Below are positions 1-9,980 of a stretch of DNA of 28,227 nucleotides, piece by piece (the first letter of the stretch is position 1; each line of letters begins with the position of its first letter). The notes under the pieces are model-generated. The model saw only the letters and a program-made list of their open reading frames with translations, did not search any database and had not been told where the DNA came from. The stretch comes from Plakobranchus ocellatus (taxonomy: Eukaryota > Mollusca > Gastropoda > Plakobranchidae): positions 1,135,027 through 1,163,253 of the forward strand of contig BLXT01000300.1 of the NCBI GenBank assembly GCA_019648995.1. The letters run 5' to 3'. Position numbers and translations under genes: made by a program.

Positions 1-64
<64 letters not shown>
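1..64. repeat. (GA)n microsatellite, cut by window start
   Basis: Uninterrupted GA dinucleotides from the first base to 64, so the tract probably continues upstream. It carries no reading frame of interest. Confidence 0.97.
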
Positions 65-68
<4 letters not shown>

Positions 69-807
69 ATGAATCGAAAAAGAAATCCAGACACAAGACA
101 TAGAAAGATAGCGGAATAAGACAAAAGAATTAACGTCTTTTAGTATATTTTTCAAAAGAACTTCAAAATGATACAATTTATAAGCTGAAACGTCCAAAAA
201 AAAATCCTTTCTTTGTTACATTATTCTTCACAAAAATATCCTTCATGTTGATCTAAGCAACTTTCCACATAAAAATAATCAGTTTTCGTCACATTTACAT
301 TTTGATATTTGTGACAAATGTGAATTTATTAAATATATCTATTTAGCTAATGACAATGATGAGAAAATATTTTAATTTAAATTTATGTCTTTGATTGAGT
401 GTGACACATAGAAAAGGAAAACAGAAAAGATCGACATATGCATTTTTTTTTCAAATAAAATAAAAAACCGAACTTTTAAAATATTGATGAAGAAATTCAA
501 ATGAAGCCTCATCAAAAAAAAAAATAAATAAATAAATAAAAGGGCGAAGACAGGTCAAATTCCAAAACGATGGAAGAATTTTCAGAAGCCTGAATTTTGA
601 AATCCACCATTCACATGCCTAAGCAGAATAATCGTTTAACTTGGAAAAAACTAACTTTAACAGTGAACTTCACTCTAACTTCCCCCTCAGTTCACCTCAC
701 GGGTGCTTAATTGAGTGCAACTCTGTTTTCTCCTCATTTGTATTGCAAATGAACAGGTAGCATACACTTTGTGTCATGTCCACTCCTTGTCTGTATTATG
801 CGGTTAG
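65..807. other. Intergenic AT-rich DNA, no gene seen
   Basis: The stretch is AT-rich, with short A runs and a small (AAAT)n patch near 524-540. I find no long open frame, RNA gene or recognisable repeat. Confidence 0.7.
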
Positions 808-964
808 GTTTAGTTTTTGTATATAGCCAGTCCACGACAAGGTGATCTCACGTTTTCAGGCCCTTCGTCCGGTCACAGCACCTGTGGCATTGCTTGAACT
901 CGTAACAAGGGTTCCTGCAGATCTCAGGGCAGACTCGCTAGCCACTGTGCCACAGACGCCCCCT
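808..964 (-). mobile_element. tRNA-derived SINE, copy 1
   Basis: Read on the minus strand, a tRNA-like head carries a good pol III A box (TGGCACAGTGG, about 940-952) and a B-box-like stretch (GAGTTCAAGC, about 890-900). A tail module follows, with GTGGACTGGCTATATAC and then an A-rich end (CAAAAACTAAACC). The head shares CCTGCAGATCTCAGGGC with the element at 1976-2192, and the tail shares its GTGGACT block with copies at 1123 and 1976, so one family is present three times. No clear target duplication was found here. A dispersed tRNA-like SINE is the best reading; a functional tRNA gene is unlikely because the tRNA fold is not intact. Confidence 0.75.
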
Positions 965-1122
965 TTATCAGGTGTTTTTGGCCGTTCCCAGACCAAATAA
1001 GGACTTTAAGAAGAGCAGAAGATTTCTGAAGACTTTGAAGTGCTCTCCTTGTAAGTAATACTAATTAGTAATTAATAATTGGTCGTTGATAATGCTATTT
1101 TTGCTCTTTTATAAACATAGTG

Positions 1123-1196
1123 AGGTTTGGTTTGGTTCTTGGTTTTTGTGCGCAGCCAGTCCACAACAAAATGATATGAAGCTTTCAGGCTCTAGA
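1123..1196 (-). mobile_element. SINE tail fragment, copy 2
   Basis: Only the 3' tail module is present. On the minus strand it reads GCTTTCAGG-like sequence, then TTGTTGTGGACTGGCTGCGC, then CAAAAACCAAGAACC. It matches the tail of copy 1 but lacks the tRNA-like head, which fits a 5'-truncated insertion. Confidence 0.6.
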
Positions 1197-1965
1197 CACA
1201 GTGAGAGACATGAATGATGTACGAGAGTTTTCCTCGTATCCTTCAGTTGCCCTACGAATCACTATGGCCGAAAAAAGTCTTTAAAATGAATCATGCAGTT
1301 TTATAAAGAGGCCACTGCCCGGAGTCCTATACAATGAGTCGAAAAAAGCAACGACCACGAGAGTGGGACTGTCAATGGAGAGGCATATATAAGATTTAAG
1401 GCAATAAAATTAGTGTAGTGGGAGATTTTTTTTTCACTCTTTATTCGGATAATGTACATATCATGCATCATTGCAATATCTTAAAAGCGATAAATTTGGA
1501 TAGCGTTCCCATGAAGCTATGGGGAACATGATGCACTGAGCAATTTGTTCCTTTTTATGCTTTCATTTCACATTTTTCCATCACAATTCCCTTCCTGTTA
1601 CACATACGACATTACATTGACGTTGCAATGTTTACAGTTTTGCTCATCGAAGTTATTGGTACCATTAAAATCAAGGGTAGTAATTTGCTTCGCAGCCAAG
1701 CTTAATAGCAAGAAACACTTTTAAAATTGAAGCAATAGGCTGAGTGAAGCCATTATAAGTGATAAGCTTCATTGGGTAAACAGGCTCTCAGAAAAAACAC
1801 ATATACTGCCTTGATGTATGTTAGACCGATCATGTCCGTGTCCGTAAAACATACAAAAAAATCTTTTCGGACTTAAAAGGGACGTAAATCGTCGCCCATC
1901 GGCTCTTTCTAACACAGGAAGACTGACAAGATTTACTTACCTTCGTATGTAACTCCTCATTATCA
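1197..1965. other. Intergenic DNA, no gene seen
   Basis: AT-rich sequence with no open frame longer than about 60 codons and no recognisable motif. The short minus-strand frame near 1830-2024 has no family resemblance and runs into the adjoining SINE. Confidence 0.65.
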
Positions 1966-2202
1966 GTATCGCGAGTTTGTTGTTTGTTTTTGTGTATACC
2001 TAGTCCACAACAAGATGATTTCAAGCTTTTAAGTCCTCCATTCAGTCAGGGCGCCGATGGCAGGGATCGAGCCCGCGACAGAAGGGTCCCTGCAGATCTC
2101 AGGGCGCCTTCTCTCGCTAGCCCGAGTCTCGCCACCAGAGCCTTGGCCTGACGGAAGGCATAAAAGCTTGAGATCACCTTGTTATGGACTGGGTATCGCG
2201 AG
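1966..2202 (-). mobile_element. Composite SINE with 10-bp target duplication and inverted tail
   Basis: The unit is flanked by the exact direct repeat GTATCGCGAG (1966-1975 and 2193-2202), a convincing target site duplication. On the minus strand it contains an A-box-like stretch near 2121-2135, a B box (GGCTCGATCCC, about 2065-2077), the tail block GTGGACTAGG and an A-rich end (ACAAAAACAAACAAC) next to the left duplication. A second tail block lies inverted at the other end: 2001-2035 and 2161-2190 pair with about five mismatches in 32. The element is therefore tail / tRNA-like head / inverted tail. Two overlapping open frames here are accidental. Confidence 0.8.
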
Positions 2203-2640
2203 AAACTTTGTGGAAAAAAAAACCGAAAAAAAAACGAATAAAACACAAAAAAAAAACGGAAAAAAACTAATCAAAACATATCTGCACCTCTCCCACAGAA
2301 AATAATATCACCCCGAAAGAGAAAACACCATTGTACTTCTCCAGGGTCGCTAATTCGTCTCTGATATTTTTTAAGGATGGATGAAAATAAAAACAAACCT
2401 TTTTTTCCCCAAAAATTAACAATCGTTGCTCCCTCTTTACTCAGATCTAACAATGAAAAAAAAACATTGATTGTACAGAAAAACATAACCAATAGCATAA
2501 TAAAAGTGTAATCTCAGTGAGGCAGTATATTCAGTTCTCCGATGCACAGGCAACATCTTCGCATTTAATTTATCCAATTATCGACGTGTTAGCCTAAGAA
2601 ATAAATTCACTTGAGTCAACCGTACAATATTGTCATTGCA
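2203..2640. other. A-rich intergenic spacer
   Basis: Long A runs broken by single C or G occur at 2213-2273, followed by unique-looking AT-rich sequence. No gene or structured element is seen. Confidence 0.6.
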
Positions 2641-3509
2641 CATAATTAATCAATGCTCCTCATTAATTGTGTGAAACATGACGGTGAAATGTACTTTTAA
2701 AGTTTAAATTGCCAAATACGGACGTTTTTCTTCATAAGATAAGTTTTAAGAAAATGAAAGAAAACGAAACATCCTGGTTTCAAAGCATTTAGGTGCGTTG
2801 TTCCAGTCTTATTTGGTTGCAAAATGGTATCATAGAATGATTTAAAGCCTCGCCTCTTGCTTTTTATTTCTTTATTCCGTTGCTCTCCACTTTTTTGTCA
2901 TTTTTTAGACGGATGTTATTTGTAAACGTGTTAAAAAAAAAAGAAAGGCTTTTTCGCTGTTAATGTTATTTCGTGCTTTGCACAGGTTTTTTTTTCATTC
3001 TGTGAGGGCAGGTCTGTCAAATTTCGTTCTTTTTGACGAAAAGTCTTCTTTTTTTGATAATCTGATATTTTTCCTCCAGGCATAGGCTGCATTTTTTTTC
3101 TTTCTGGTGGATATGAGCTGATGTTGCAAGGGTAATTCCAATTAAAAGTATTATTTTTTTATTTGTTTCTTTTAATTTCCATACTTTGTTTTTCGCTGAG
3201 AGAGGTGGAGTTTCTTGTGTGGGCAGTCTGACGGTAGAACAGTAGTGGTTAAATCTTGTTTTAAATAATAGTTATTAAGTCTATTTTTATATGTGTCAAA
3301 ATGATTGCTATTTTTTTTGCACAATATTGACCTCATATGTTACCACATTTTTGAGGCATTTGTTATACATTTTTTTTTAAAAGGGAATCTTCACCTTTAT
3401 AATCGGTCATTATACAAAGTCTTTATTAAGTACATGCCTTGAAATTGGAAAGTGAAAAAGGCTTTTAAGATACAAAATTAATACATTTACTAGTGTACAT
3501 TGTGCTTCA

Positions 3510-3960
3510 ACGAAAATAGTGAACTATAAGCATAATTTTGCCAATCTTAAAAGAGCGGAGCATAACATCTAATGCATGTAAAAATGCTTAAAGGAAACCT
3601 GATTGGCTCTGGCTCAGGTTTACCAAAACGAAGACGATTCCTATATAAGAAAATTCCAATTTCAAAACGGTTCTTAATCGCGTGATCAAGTCTGCCGGTA
3701 GAGCCCCCATAGCTTTCAGGCCCTACCTAATCCTCTCTTAGAATTATGCAAATCGTATTCATCGAATTCCACGGCTAAAATGTCACTTGCATGAGAAACA
3801 ACAAACAAAAAGTGTGTTCGTTCGAAGGGGGGACAAACCACAACCAGGTTATCTTGATCTGTCGTACAGAGTGCTTGTCCGTGAAATTGCCTCATTACAT
3901 TCATCTCCATGGAGTTTGTCTGCCAGCTCTCTGTCCTGGCCTGGCCTGCACGTTTTTCCA
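3510..3960. other. Highly conserved block of the duplication, copy A
   Basis: The core, about 3630-3930, is about 93 % identical to 14085-14380, clearly better than the surrounding duplicated DNA. It contains a 64-codon minus-strand frame (3910 to 3716) conserved in length in copy B. Counting codons, about eight differences change the amino acid and only two are silent, so this frame is probably not under protein-level constraint. No protein family is recognised. It could be a conserved non-coding element, an ancient repeat, or an exon in a form I cannot see. Confidence 0.5.
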
Positions 3961-3986
3961 GCAGTTAACAACAGAAACACACACAA

Positions 3987-4015
3987 NCCCCCCCCCCAAA
4001 AAAAAAAAAAAAAAA
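3987..4015. repeat. Homopolymer pair C10-A18 with an N
   Basis: An N at 3987 is followed by ten C and eighteen A. Copy B has no equivalent tract at this point. The N and homopolymers mark a low-confidence assembly spot. Confidence 0.85.
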
Positions 4016-4479
4016 GAACAGAAGGATATGTAGATTGTACACGTAGGTGAATAAAGGTATCGCAGAATGCTCAGATACAGACAGTTGCGTGAGGAAAAAA
4101 AATAAACTATCGCAAACTGTTTTCAGCTGGCAATACCGCTCGATTTAATATGCATATAACTGTGCATTTTCTCAATGCTAAACTACTATTTAAACCCAAA
4201 ACACGCTTACTTTAATTTTCTAAACAACATCAGAAATATAAACAGAAAGGTTTGGAATGTTAGTATTTACTACACATATAAAATTAAATTTATCTCAACA
4301 CAGACTGATGCAACTGTTTAAACGAATAACTTAATTAATCTCTACATATTTATATATTTAAAATAATGTCTTTAAGATGATCTAAAAACCCTTGATGCAT
4401 TCACTCCCAGTCATGATGAATGTCGTACCTTGTCTGGTGTATAAGGTTATGTAAAAGTTTGAAGTTAACCTTTTATTAT

Positions 4480-4640
4480 CACGGTTTGGGTTTTTATGTC
4501 GTCCCAGGGGACCTTCTTAATGTTACCGGGTGCAAAAAGACGCTTTGGTGCAGCATTATTGTGTCTGATGAGGCCGGCTCTGGGAATCCCCCATCAGACA
4601 TTGCCGCCTTTTAATGGTAGTATGCACCAAGGAGCAAAAA
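4480..4640. other. GC-richer conserved element with hairpin, copy A
   Basis: This island is richer in GC than its surroundings and matches 15225-15385 at close to 90 %. It contains an exact 8-bp inverted repeat, GTCTGATG at 4563-4570 and CATCAGAC at 4592-4599, around a GC-rich loop (GGCCGGCTCTGGG). No pol III boxes or known RNA are recognised. A dispersed repeat present before the duplication, or a structured non-coding element, are both possible. Confidence 0.5.
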
Positions 4641-4699
4641 AGAGAACACACAAAAAAATGACCTTTTTGTTTTAAAACATTGATTATTGTCAAATGCAT

Positions 4700-6402
4700 T
4701 CTCTGAAATGTAAACCTCGTCTACAGCTGCACGATTATGTGGTTGTCCAATTTTTCCTGAAATATGCTTTTTTCTGCAATCTGAATTACTCATGTGAAGC
4801 AAATAGTAATAGCGATTGCTTACCTCAAACACAAACATTATCTTTAATCGGCTCTATTATTATGGTGCACGATAAAGTCGGATTTTAGTTCTCTGGTTAG
4901 TCTATTCAGACCATCCAAAGGACAAGTCACATGAGGTGTGAAAAACGCTCATAAACAGAGGTTGTTTTTTTTCAGAAATGCCTCATTTAACATATCCTTA
5001 ACTTTACATAACTGTGATTATATCTTCCATGCCCAATTTGTTCTACTCCCACATCTTCGATTTGTATTTCTATGGCGCCATATAATGTCCTCTTACTGAC
5101 TGTTCAAGACCATTTGCGTTTTAACCACTTGATATAAAATATTGTTTTCTTAAATATTAACGAGATCTGCCTGTTTGTTCAGATGTCAGCCATTCTTGCA
5201 CACGATTTGTTGTAATCGATTAAAGCGATTAAAAAAGTAGATAAAAGAGTTGTCACACTGAACTCTCCACCTATTGAAATCTTTTGATTTAAGTCCTGCA
5301 GATTGAGGAAATCAAGTGTTCAAATTGACAATCATTACATCATGCAGTTTCCATCTATGGACCTAGTGTCGTTTTTGAACAAATATACCAAAGAAAAAAA
5401 TATATTATGGATATATGCTGTTCAGCTCAAGAAAACAAAATCTTCAAAGTAAAAGATTTTTTCCTATTGTTTTTCTCATCTGCATTATTCTGCTTCCTCT
5501 GAAAAAAATGTGTTGCGAATTTGTGCACTTGCACCACGTTCTGTCTTTAAGTGACTGAGACTCACTTTAGTTTTTGACAATTTAAAATGCCATGAGGTCT
5601 CACCTAAAATATTTGTATAGCCTCGTCAATTGCAGCAACCAGACAACAGCAATTGCACAAGAGGGAAAAAAAACGACTAACACTAAAAACAGAACAAATT
5701 CAGCATGATCTAAACTGTTCAATTTTTTAAATTAAAGAAAGTCTTGCCACGTCAAATACGGTATTATTTTCAAGATATGATTCCATTTTATTTTCGGGTA
5801 CTCTCTGGAATTCTAAAAACTAGAAAAAAATTAAGTGTATCTGATCATACATGCACTAAATTTTTTTTCTAATCTTCATGGAAAATTAGTCTTTAGACTG
5901 AAAAACTATGGAAGATAATTTTGGCTGTTCTACAAGATGAGAACGATATGAGAGACACAAATCTAATCTTTGCTCAACGGCTTACAAAATAAAGGCAGCT
6001 CTCTGCTAGCCTCTGTTTCCGCTGGTAGAAGCAGCTATTTTCAAACCTCACTTTGTAGCAAAGATGTTTGTGGAAAGGTTCTGAAGTTTGTGTCAATGTT
6101 GTAGAATGATTGGCACTGCGGTAAAGACGGTGGTCGCAAAATGCGTCTTGAAACTTTTATAATCTTCTTAAAGTGTTGCGTCCATTCAGCTATTGCGGTT
6201 TTAGTTACCATTACAAATGAAAAAAAGATCTTCTTAAAGCGAAAAAAGTTGCTCATATTTGGCAAAATGCAGAGGCAAAGGAATGAAGAAAAATATGATA
6301 CAAAAAGAAACTTAAATTAAAGGCATACGCCAAGCAATTCAAGGTAAGAACCAGTTATCAAGGGAAAAAGAGAAAATCAGATAAAAAGAAAAAATAATAA
6401 AG
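4700..6402. other. Duplicated non-coding DNA of copy A
   Basis: No gene is recognised. The whole stretch aligns with 21300-23560 of copy B, with a well conserved patch around 5950-6180. Open frames here (for example near 4611-4888 and 6041-6265) are not conserved between the copies and look accidental. Confidence 0.65.
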
Positions 6403-6410
6403 CAGAGTAA

Positions 6411-6422
6411 GAGAGAGAGAGT

Positions 6423-6458
<36 letters not shown>

Positions 6459-6842
6459 AAGAGATAGATATAGATAGATAGAGAGAGAGAAAGAGAGAAA
6501 GAGAGAGAGAGAGAGAAAGAGATAGATATAGATAGATAGATAGAGAGAAAAAGAGAAAGAGAGAGAGAAAGAGATAGATAGAGATAGATAGGTAGAGAGA
6601 AAGAGAGAAAGAAAGAGAGAGAGAGAAAGAGATAGATAGAGATAGATAGATAGAGAGAAAGAGAGAAAGAAAGAGAGAGAGAGCGAGAGAGAGGGAGAGA
6701 GAGAGAGAGGGAGAAAGAGAGAGAGAAAGAGATAGTTAGAGATAGATAGATATAGAGAAAGAGAGAAAGAAAGAGAGAAAGAGATATATAGAGATAAATA
6801 GATAGAGAGAAAGAGAGAAAGAAAGAAAGAGAGAGAGCGAGA

Positions 6843-6874
<32 letters not shown>

Positions 6875-6943
6875 AAGAGATAGATAGAGATAGATAGAGA
6901 GAGAGAAAAAGATAGATAGAGATAGATAGATAGAGAGAAAGAG

Positions 6944-7013
<70 letters not shown>

Positions 7014-7017
7014 TGAG
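6411..7017. repeat. GA/GATA higher-order minisatellite
   Basis: About 600 bp of purine-rich repeat is built from GA, GAAA and GATA words. A recurring block beginning GAGATAGATA starts near 6461, 6519, 6571, 6629, 6729, 6781, 6877 and 6909 (the last begins AAGATAGATA). Spacing is mostly 52-58 bp or about double that, so there is a period above the dinucleotide level. The minus strand is open for 227 codons of Ser/Leu-type repeats, which is an artefact. Copy B lacks the tract at the matching place (about 23560-23580), so it expanded in copy A or was lost from B. Confidence 0.9.
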
Positions 7018-7700
7018 AACAAAAGTATTATGATAGAAACAACATCAAGAGGAAGGGAACAAAAGAGAAAAGAATAGTTCTAGAGTTATGTAAGTGAATC
7101 AATAAAAAGCTGGGGGGAAAGAGATATTTTGAGAAAGAGGATCATCTCTTTACTTTCAAGTTACGCTGGCTAAGTTTTTAGTTTCTTCAAGATCTTGTTT
7201 TGTCGATTACAAAACCTTTTATCTTCTTTAGCTGAGAGCAATAAATACATAAAAAAGAAAGAAAGAAATTTTCATTTTAGCTTTCAGTCAATTTTGTTTC
7301 CAATTTTTAGAATTGAGTAACCTAGTTTTTTTTATACCAACTCATTTCCTTTTAAATTTTTTTCTCTTTTTACAATGAAAAGAGATAGTATTAATATAAA
7401 TGAGATTTAAACGCAAATAGCAACAGAGCCACTGAGAAAGAATAAGTTGAAAGACGTATTAAAGTTTTGTTACTTGTAACGACCATCATATTTTATTTTT
7501 AGAAGTTACATTCATCTATAGATCTGTATACAGTCTATTTACCTGTATGTGAAAAACTTATAGAACTAAATAGACATTCAGTGATTATGAAATGGCACCT
7601 CAGTGGTTACAAATAGCCCCTTCTTGCCTCACTTTTTGTCTGAAGCTCGTGAATTTTTATCCCGTTAAAAAAGTCTTTTTTTTTTGCCCACATTTGAACA
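7018..7700. other. Duplicated then unique non-coding DNA
   Basis: 7030-7320 matches 23585-23870 in copy B. From about 7325 the match stops and resumes only near 10490, so the rest belongs to the 3.2-kb interval absent from B. No gene is seen. Confidence 0.6.
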
Positions 7701-7701
7701 A

Positions 7702-7702
<1 letters not shown>

Positions 7703-7778
<76 letters not shown>
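7703..7778. repeat. (TCTA)n microsatellite
   Basis: About 19 uninterrupted CTAT units. It lies 50 bp left of the retroelement's inverted repeat; a similar (TCTA)n tract abuts the element's right end. Confidence 0.95.
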
Positions 7779-7830
7779 CTTGGTTGAATAAAATGGTATG
7801 ATAGTGCTCGACTTATGCAAGGAGCTTGAA

Positions 7831-7913
7831 AATAAATAAAAAGTTTCTTACCTAGCCATACTTTCTTTCTGAGGCAGGCACCTACAAAAAATTAATAATT
7901 GTTTCCGTCCTAC
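7831..7913 (+). repeat. Left terminal inverted repeat of the retroelement
   Basis: The reverse complement of 9699-9770, running from AATAAATAAAAAGTTTCTT through the CTTTCTTTCTGAGGCAGG core to GTTTCCGTCCTAC. It has an extra eight bases (AATTAATA-like, about 7891-7898) that the right copy lacks. Confidence 0.9.
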
Positions 7914-7948
7914 AATTTTGTAGGTGCCTGCCTCAGAAAGAAAGTATG
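7857..7948. repeat. Perfect 33-bp hairpin at the retroelement's left end
   Basis: 7857-7889 and 7916-7948 are exact reverse complements over 33 bases with a 26-base spacer. The second arm is a third copy of the terminal repeat, in the same orientation as the right end, and runs straight into the RT reading frame. This looks like a terminal repeat joined to a truncated 5' end. Confidence 0.95.
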
Positions 7949-8690
7949 AGCGCTGAAACATGCGAGCTGGTCGGCCTTTATCTGCTTTCTCAACTAAAAA
8001 ATCTCAACATAAATGTAGGCCTTTACAGGGACGACGGACTAGCAGTCACCACACAAAGCGCCAGAGAGGCCAAGTCAACCAAGAAGAAGATATGCAAAAT
8101 ATTTAAAGACAATGGACTTAATATCACCATCGAAGCCATCAAAAAAGCAGTAGATTTCTTAGTTATCTTATTCGACTTAAGAACGGTCACGCACAAGCCA
8201 TACAAAAAGCCTAACACCAACATCAACTACATCAATAAGGAAAGTAACTATAAAGAGAAACCTTGCAAAAGCCATAGCAATACGCCTCTCGAACAATTCA
8301 AGCAATGCTGAAATATTCCACCAAGCAGCCGAGAAGTACCAAGAGGCATTGACCTGTAGCGGCTACAAACAGCAACTGTGGTACACACCTTCACATCAAA
8401 CGCCACCACATGCAGGTGCACCAAGGGCCAGCACGAACTTCAAAAACAACAGCCAAAGCGGACCAACCACTAACACAATTAATTACCAGGAAACACCCGA
8501 CAACAGCAAAGTATACCTACGAAGGAACAACGCTAGAGCAAGGAGGATCACGTGGTTCAACCCACCGTATTCCATCAATGTGGCTACTAACATTGGAAAT
8601 TAATTCCTTACCTTAATTTACACCTGCTTCCCTAAAACCAACACCTTGCACAAAGAGATAAATAGAAATACAATAAAAATTAGTTACAGT
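7946..8690 (+). pseudogene. Reverse transcriptase C-terminal part, broken
   Basis: The first frame (7946-8311) contains the RT active-site box LYRDDGLAV near residues 26-34, preceded by CELVGLYLLSQL and followed by ICKIFKDNGLNITIEA, as in the palm and thumb of RT/GIY-YIG elements. Upstream RT motifs are missing: the frame starts at the edge of the hairpin, so this is a 5' truncation. Similarity moves to another frame near 8255 (EIFHQAAEKYQEAL, then SGYKQQLWY and ITWFNPPYS). It meets a TAA at 8601-8603, after which FLTLIYTCFPK and NRNTIKISYSC continue in frame. The function would be copying element RNA into DNA, but this copy cannot make it. Confidence 0.75.
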
Positions 8691-9217
8691 TGCTCATGCC
8701 CAATGTAAAAAGTATTATCACTGCCCACTACAAAAGCGTCCTCGCACAAAAAAACACCAGAGCAGAAAGCACCGCACAATGCAACTGCAGAGATGAAAAA
8801 GCCTGTCCTTTGGAGAACAACTGTCTCCAGGATTCCATAATCTACCAGGCCACTGTAACACAAAAAGACAACCAAGTCGACAGATATATCGGCATGACGG
8901 AAAACACATTTAAAACACGATTTTACCAACACAATTCCACCTTTAGGCTCCCCCACAAAAGAAATTCCACCTCCCTCAGTGAAAAAATCTGGAAGTTAAA
9001 AGACACGAACACAGAATTCACCATCACCTGGGATATAATCGCCAAATCACGACCTTATTCACCAGCAACAAAAATATGCAGCCTCTGTCTGGAAGAACGG
9101 TATCAAATTCTCACAAGAAGACCTACCCTAAACAAAAACAAAACAAAAAAAAAAGAACTCCTGTCAACCTGCCCCCACAGAAGAAAATATCTTTTTCAAA
9201 ATATGAAACCCCCATGA
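8690..9217 (+). pseudogene. Cys-rich linker and GIY-YIG endonuclease-like domain
   Basis: An open frame of 175 codons. MPNVKSII follows the RT part but is displaced by two extra bases near 8693-8696. A Cys cluster (CNCRDEKACPLENNC) at residues about 32-46 resembles the zinc-binding linker that precedes the nuclease in RT/GIY-YIG elements. The nuclease then shows IIYQATV near residue 50, RYIGMTENTFKTRF near residues 65-78 with the expected catalytic Arg, and a later CSLCLEERY. It ends at TGA (9217), followed by AT-rich repeat. In active elements this domain nicks target DNA. I infer this copy is dead because the RT before it is broken. Confidence 0.75.
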
Positions 9218-9237
9218 TAGCTATAGCAGCTAAAAAC

Positions 9238-9390
9238 AGTTCCTTTTTTATTTTTTACATTTTTTATTTTTTTACTTTTTTATCTTTTTATTTCTTATCT
9301 TTTTATTTTTTTATCTTATTTCTTTTTATTTATTTATTTATTTATTCATTTTTTCATTTTATTTATTCATTCATTTATTTATTTATTTAC

Positions 9391-9465
<75 letters not shown>

Positions 9466-9487
9466 TTTTTTAATTTTATTTATTCAT

Positions 9488-9522
<35 letters not shown>

Positions 9523-9530
9523 TTCATTGT
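9238..9530. repeat. (TTTA)n and T-rich low-complexity tract
   Basis: T-rich sequence passes into long (TTTA)n runs from about 9325 to 9525, directly after the endonuclease frame and inside the element's 3' part. The plus-strand open frame through it is an artefact. Confidence 0.9.
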
Positions 9531-9698
9531 CCTTGTTATTGTTATTATTATCATAATTAACCGTAGAGACACCCCATACACTACGAATTAAGCGGGGATT
9601 GAAGAAACACGAAAGACATTTTTGAAAAAGCGGAACACTCGTCACGCTTGACTTTCGCCACCCTTATTAACATCATTCTGCACCCTAAAGAAGTCCAA

Positions 9699-9770
9699 GT
9701 AGGACGGAAACAATTTTGTAGGTGCCTGCCTCAGAAAGAAAGTATGGCTAGGTAAGAAACCTTTTATTTA
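9699..9770 (-). repeat. Right terminal inverted repeat of the retroelement
   Basis: The inverted partner of 7831-7913, starting GTAGGACGGAAAC and ending GGTAAGAAACCTTTTATTTA, immediately before a (TCTA)n tract. Confidence 0.9.
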
Positions 9771-9795
9771 TCTATCTATCTATCTATCTTTCTAT

Positions 9796-9850
<55 letters not shown>

Positions 9851-9864
9851 CCTACCTACATACA

Positions 9865-9898
<34 letters not shown>

Positions 9899-9903
9899 CA
9901 CAC

Positions 9904-9943
<40 letters not shown>

Positions 9944-9947
9944 NNNN

Positions 9948-9976
<29 letters not shown>
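9766..9976. repeat. Compound microsatellite (TCTA)n (CATA)n (CA)n N4 (TA)n
   Basis: Four simple repeats follow each other: TCTA to about 9850, CATA to about 9895, CA to 9943, four N at 9944-9947, and TA to 9976. The N sits where CA changes to TA, so array lengths are unreliable. Confidence 0.95.

Positions 9977-9980
<4 letters not shown>

Larger units (their letters stand above)
7831..9770 (+). mobile_element. Truncated RT/GIY-YIG retroelement between inverted repeats
   Basis: Long terminal inverted repeats (7831-7913 and 9699-9770) enclose a plus-strand relic: a reverse transcriptase C-terminal part, a Cys-rich linker and a GIY-YIG endonuclease-like domain. RT plus GIY-YIG is the defining pairing of Penelope-like elements, and their copies are often 5'-truncated with partly inverted terminal repeats, as here. 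The element lies in an interval absent from copy B and is bordered on both sides by (TCTA)n, so it may have entered such a tract. The exact clade is not determined; the YRDDGLA form of the catalytic motif may separate it from the best-known Penelope clades. Confidence 0.7.

Noticed and set aside
808..964. A functional tRNA gene
   Set aside because: A and B boxes are present, but the arms do not fold and a SINE tail follows, so it is a tRNA-derived repeat.
2046..2305. Two overlapping open frames on opposite strands
   Set aside because: Both lie on the composite SINE and are explained by its GC-richer, stop-poor sequence.
6339..7022. 227-codon minus-strand Ser/Leu-rich open frame
   Set aside because: It is translation of the GA/GATA minisatellite, with no start context or family resemblance, and it is absent from copy B.
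9076..9591. Plus-strand frame of Phe/Tyr/Leu/Ile repeats resembling membrane segments
   Set aside because: It is the (TTTA)n tract read in frame after shadowing the endonuclease domain; the hydrophobicity is an artefact.
7703..9976. Repeated units that could suggest a CRISPR-like array
   Set aside because: The tracts are 1-4 bp microsatellites without spacers, and the DNA is eukaryotic.
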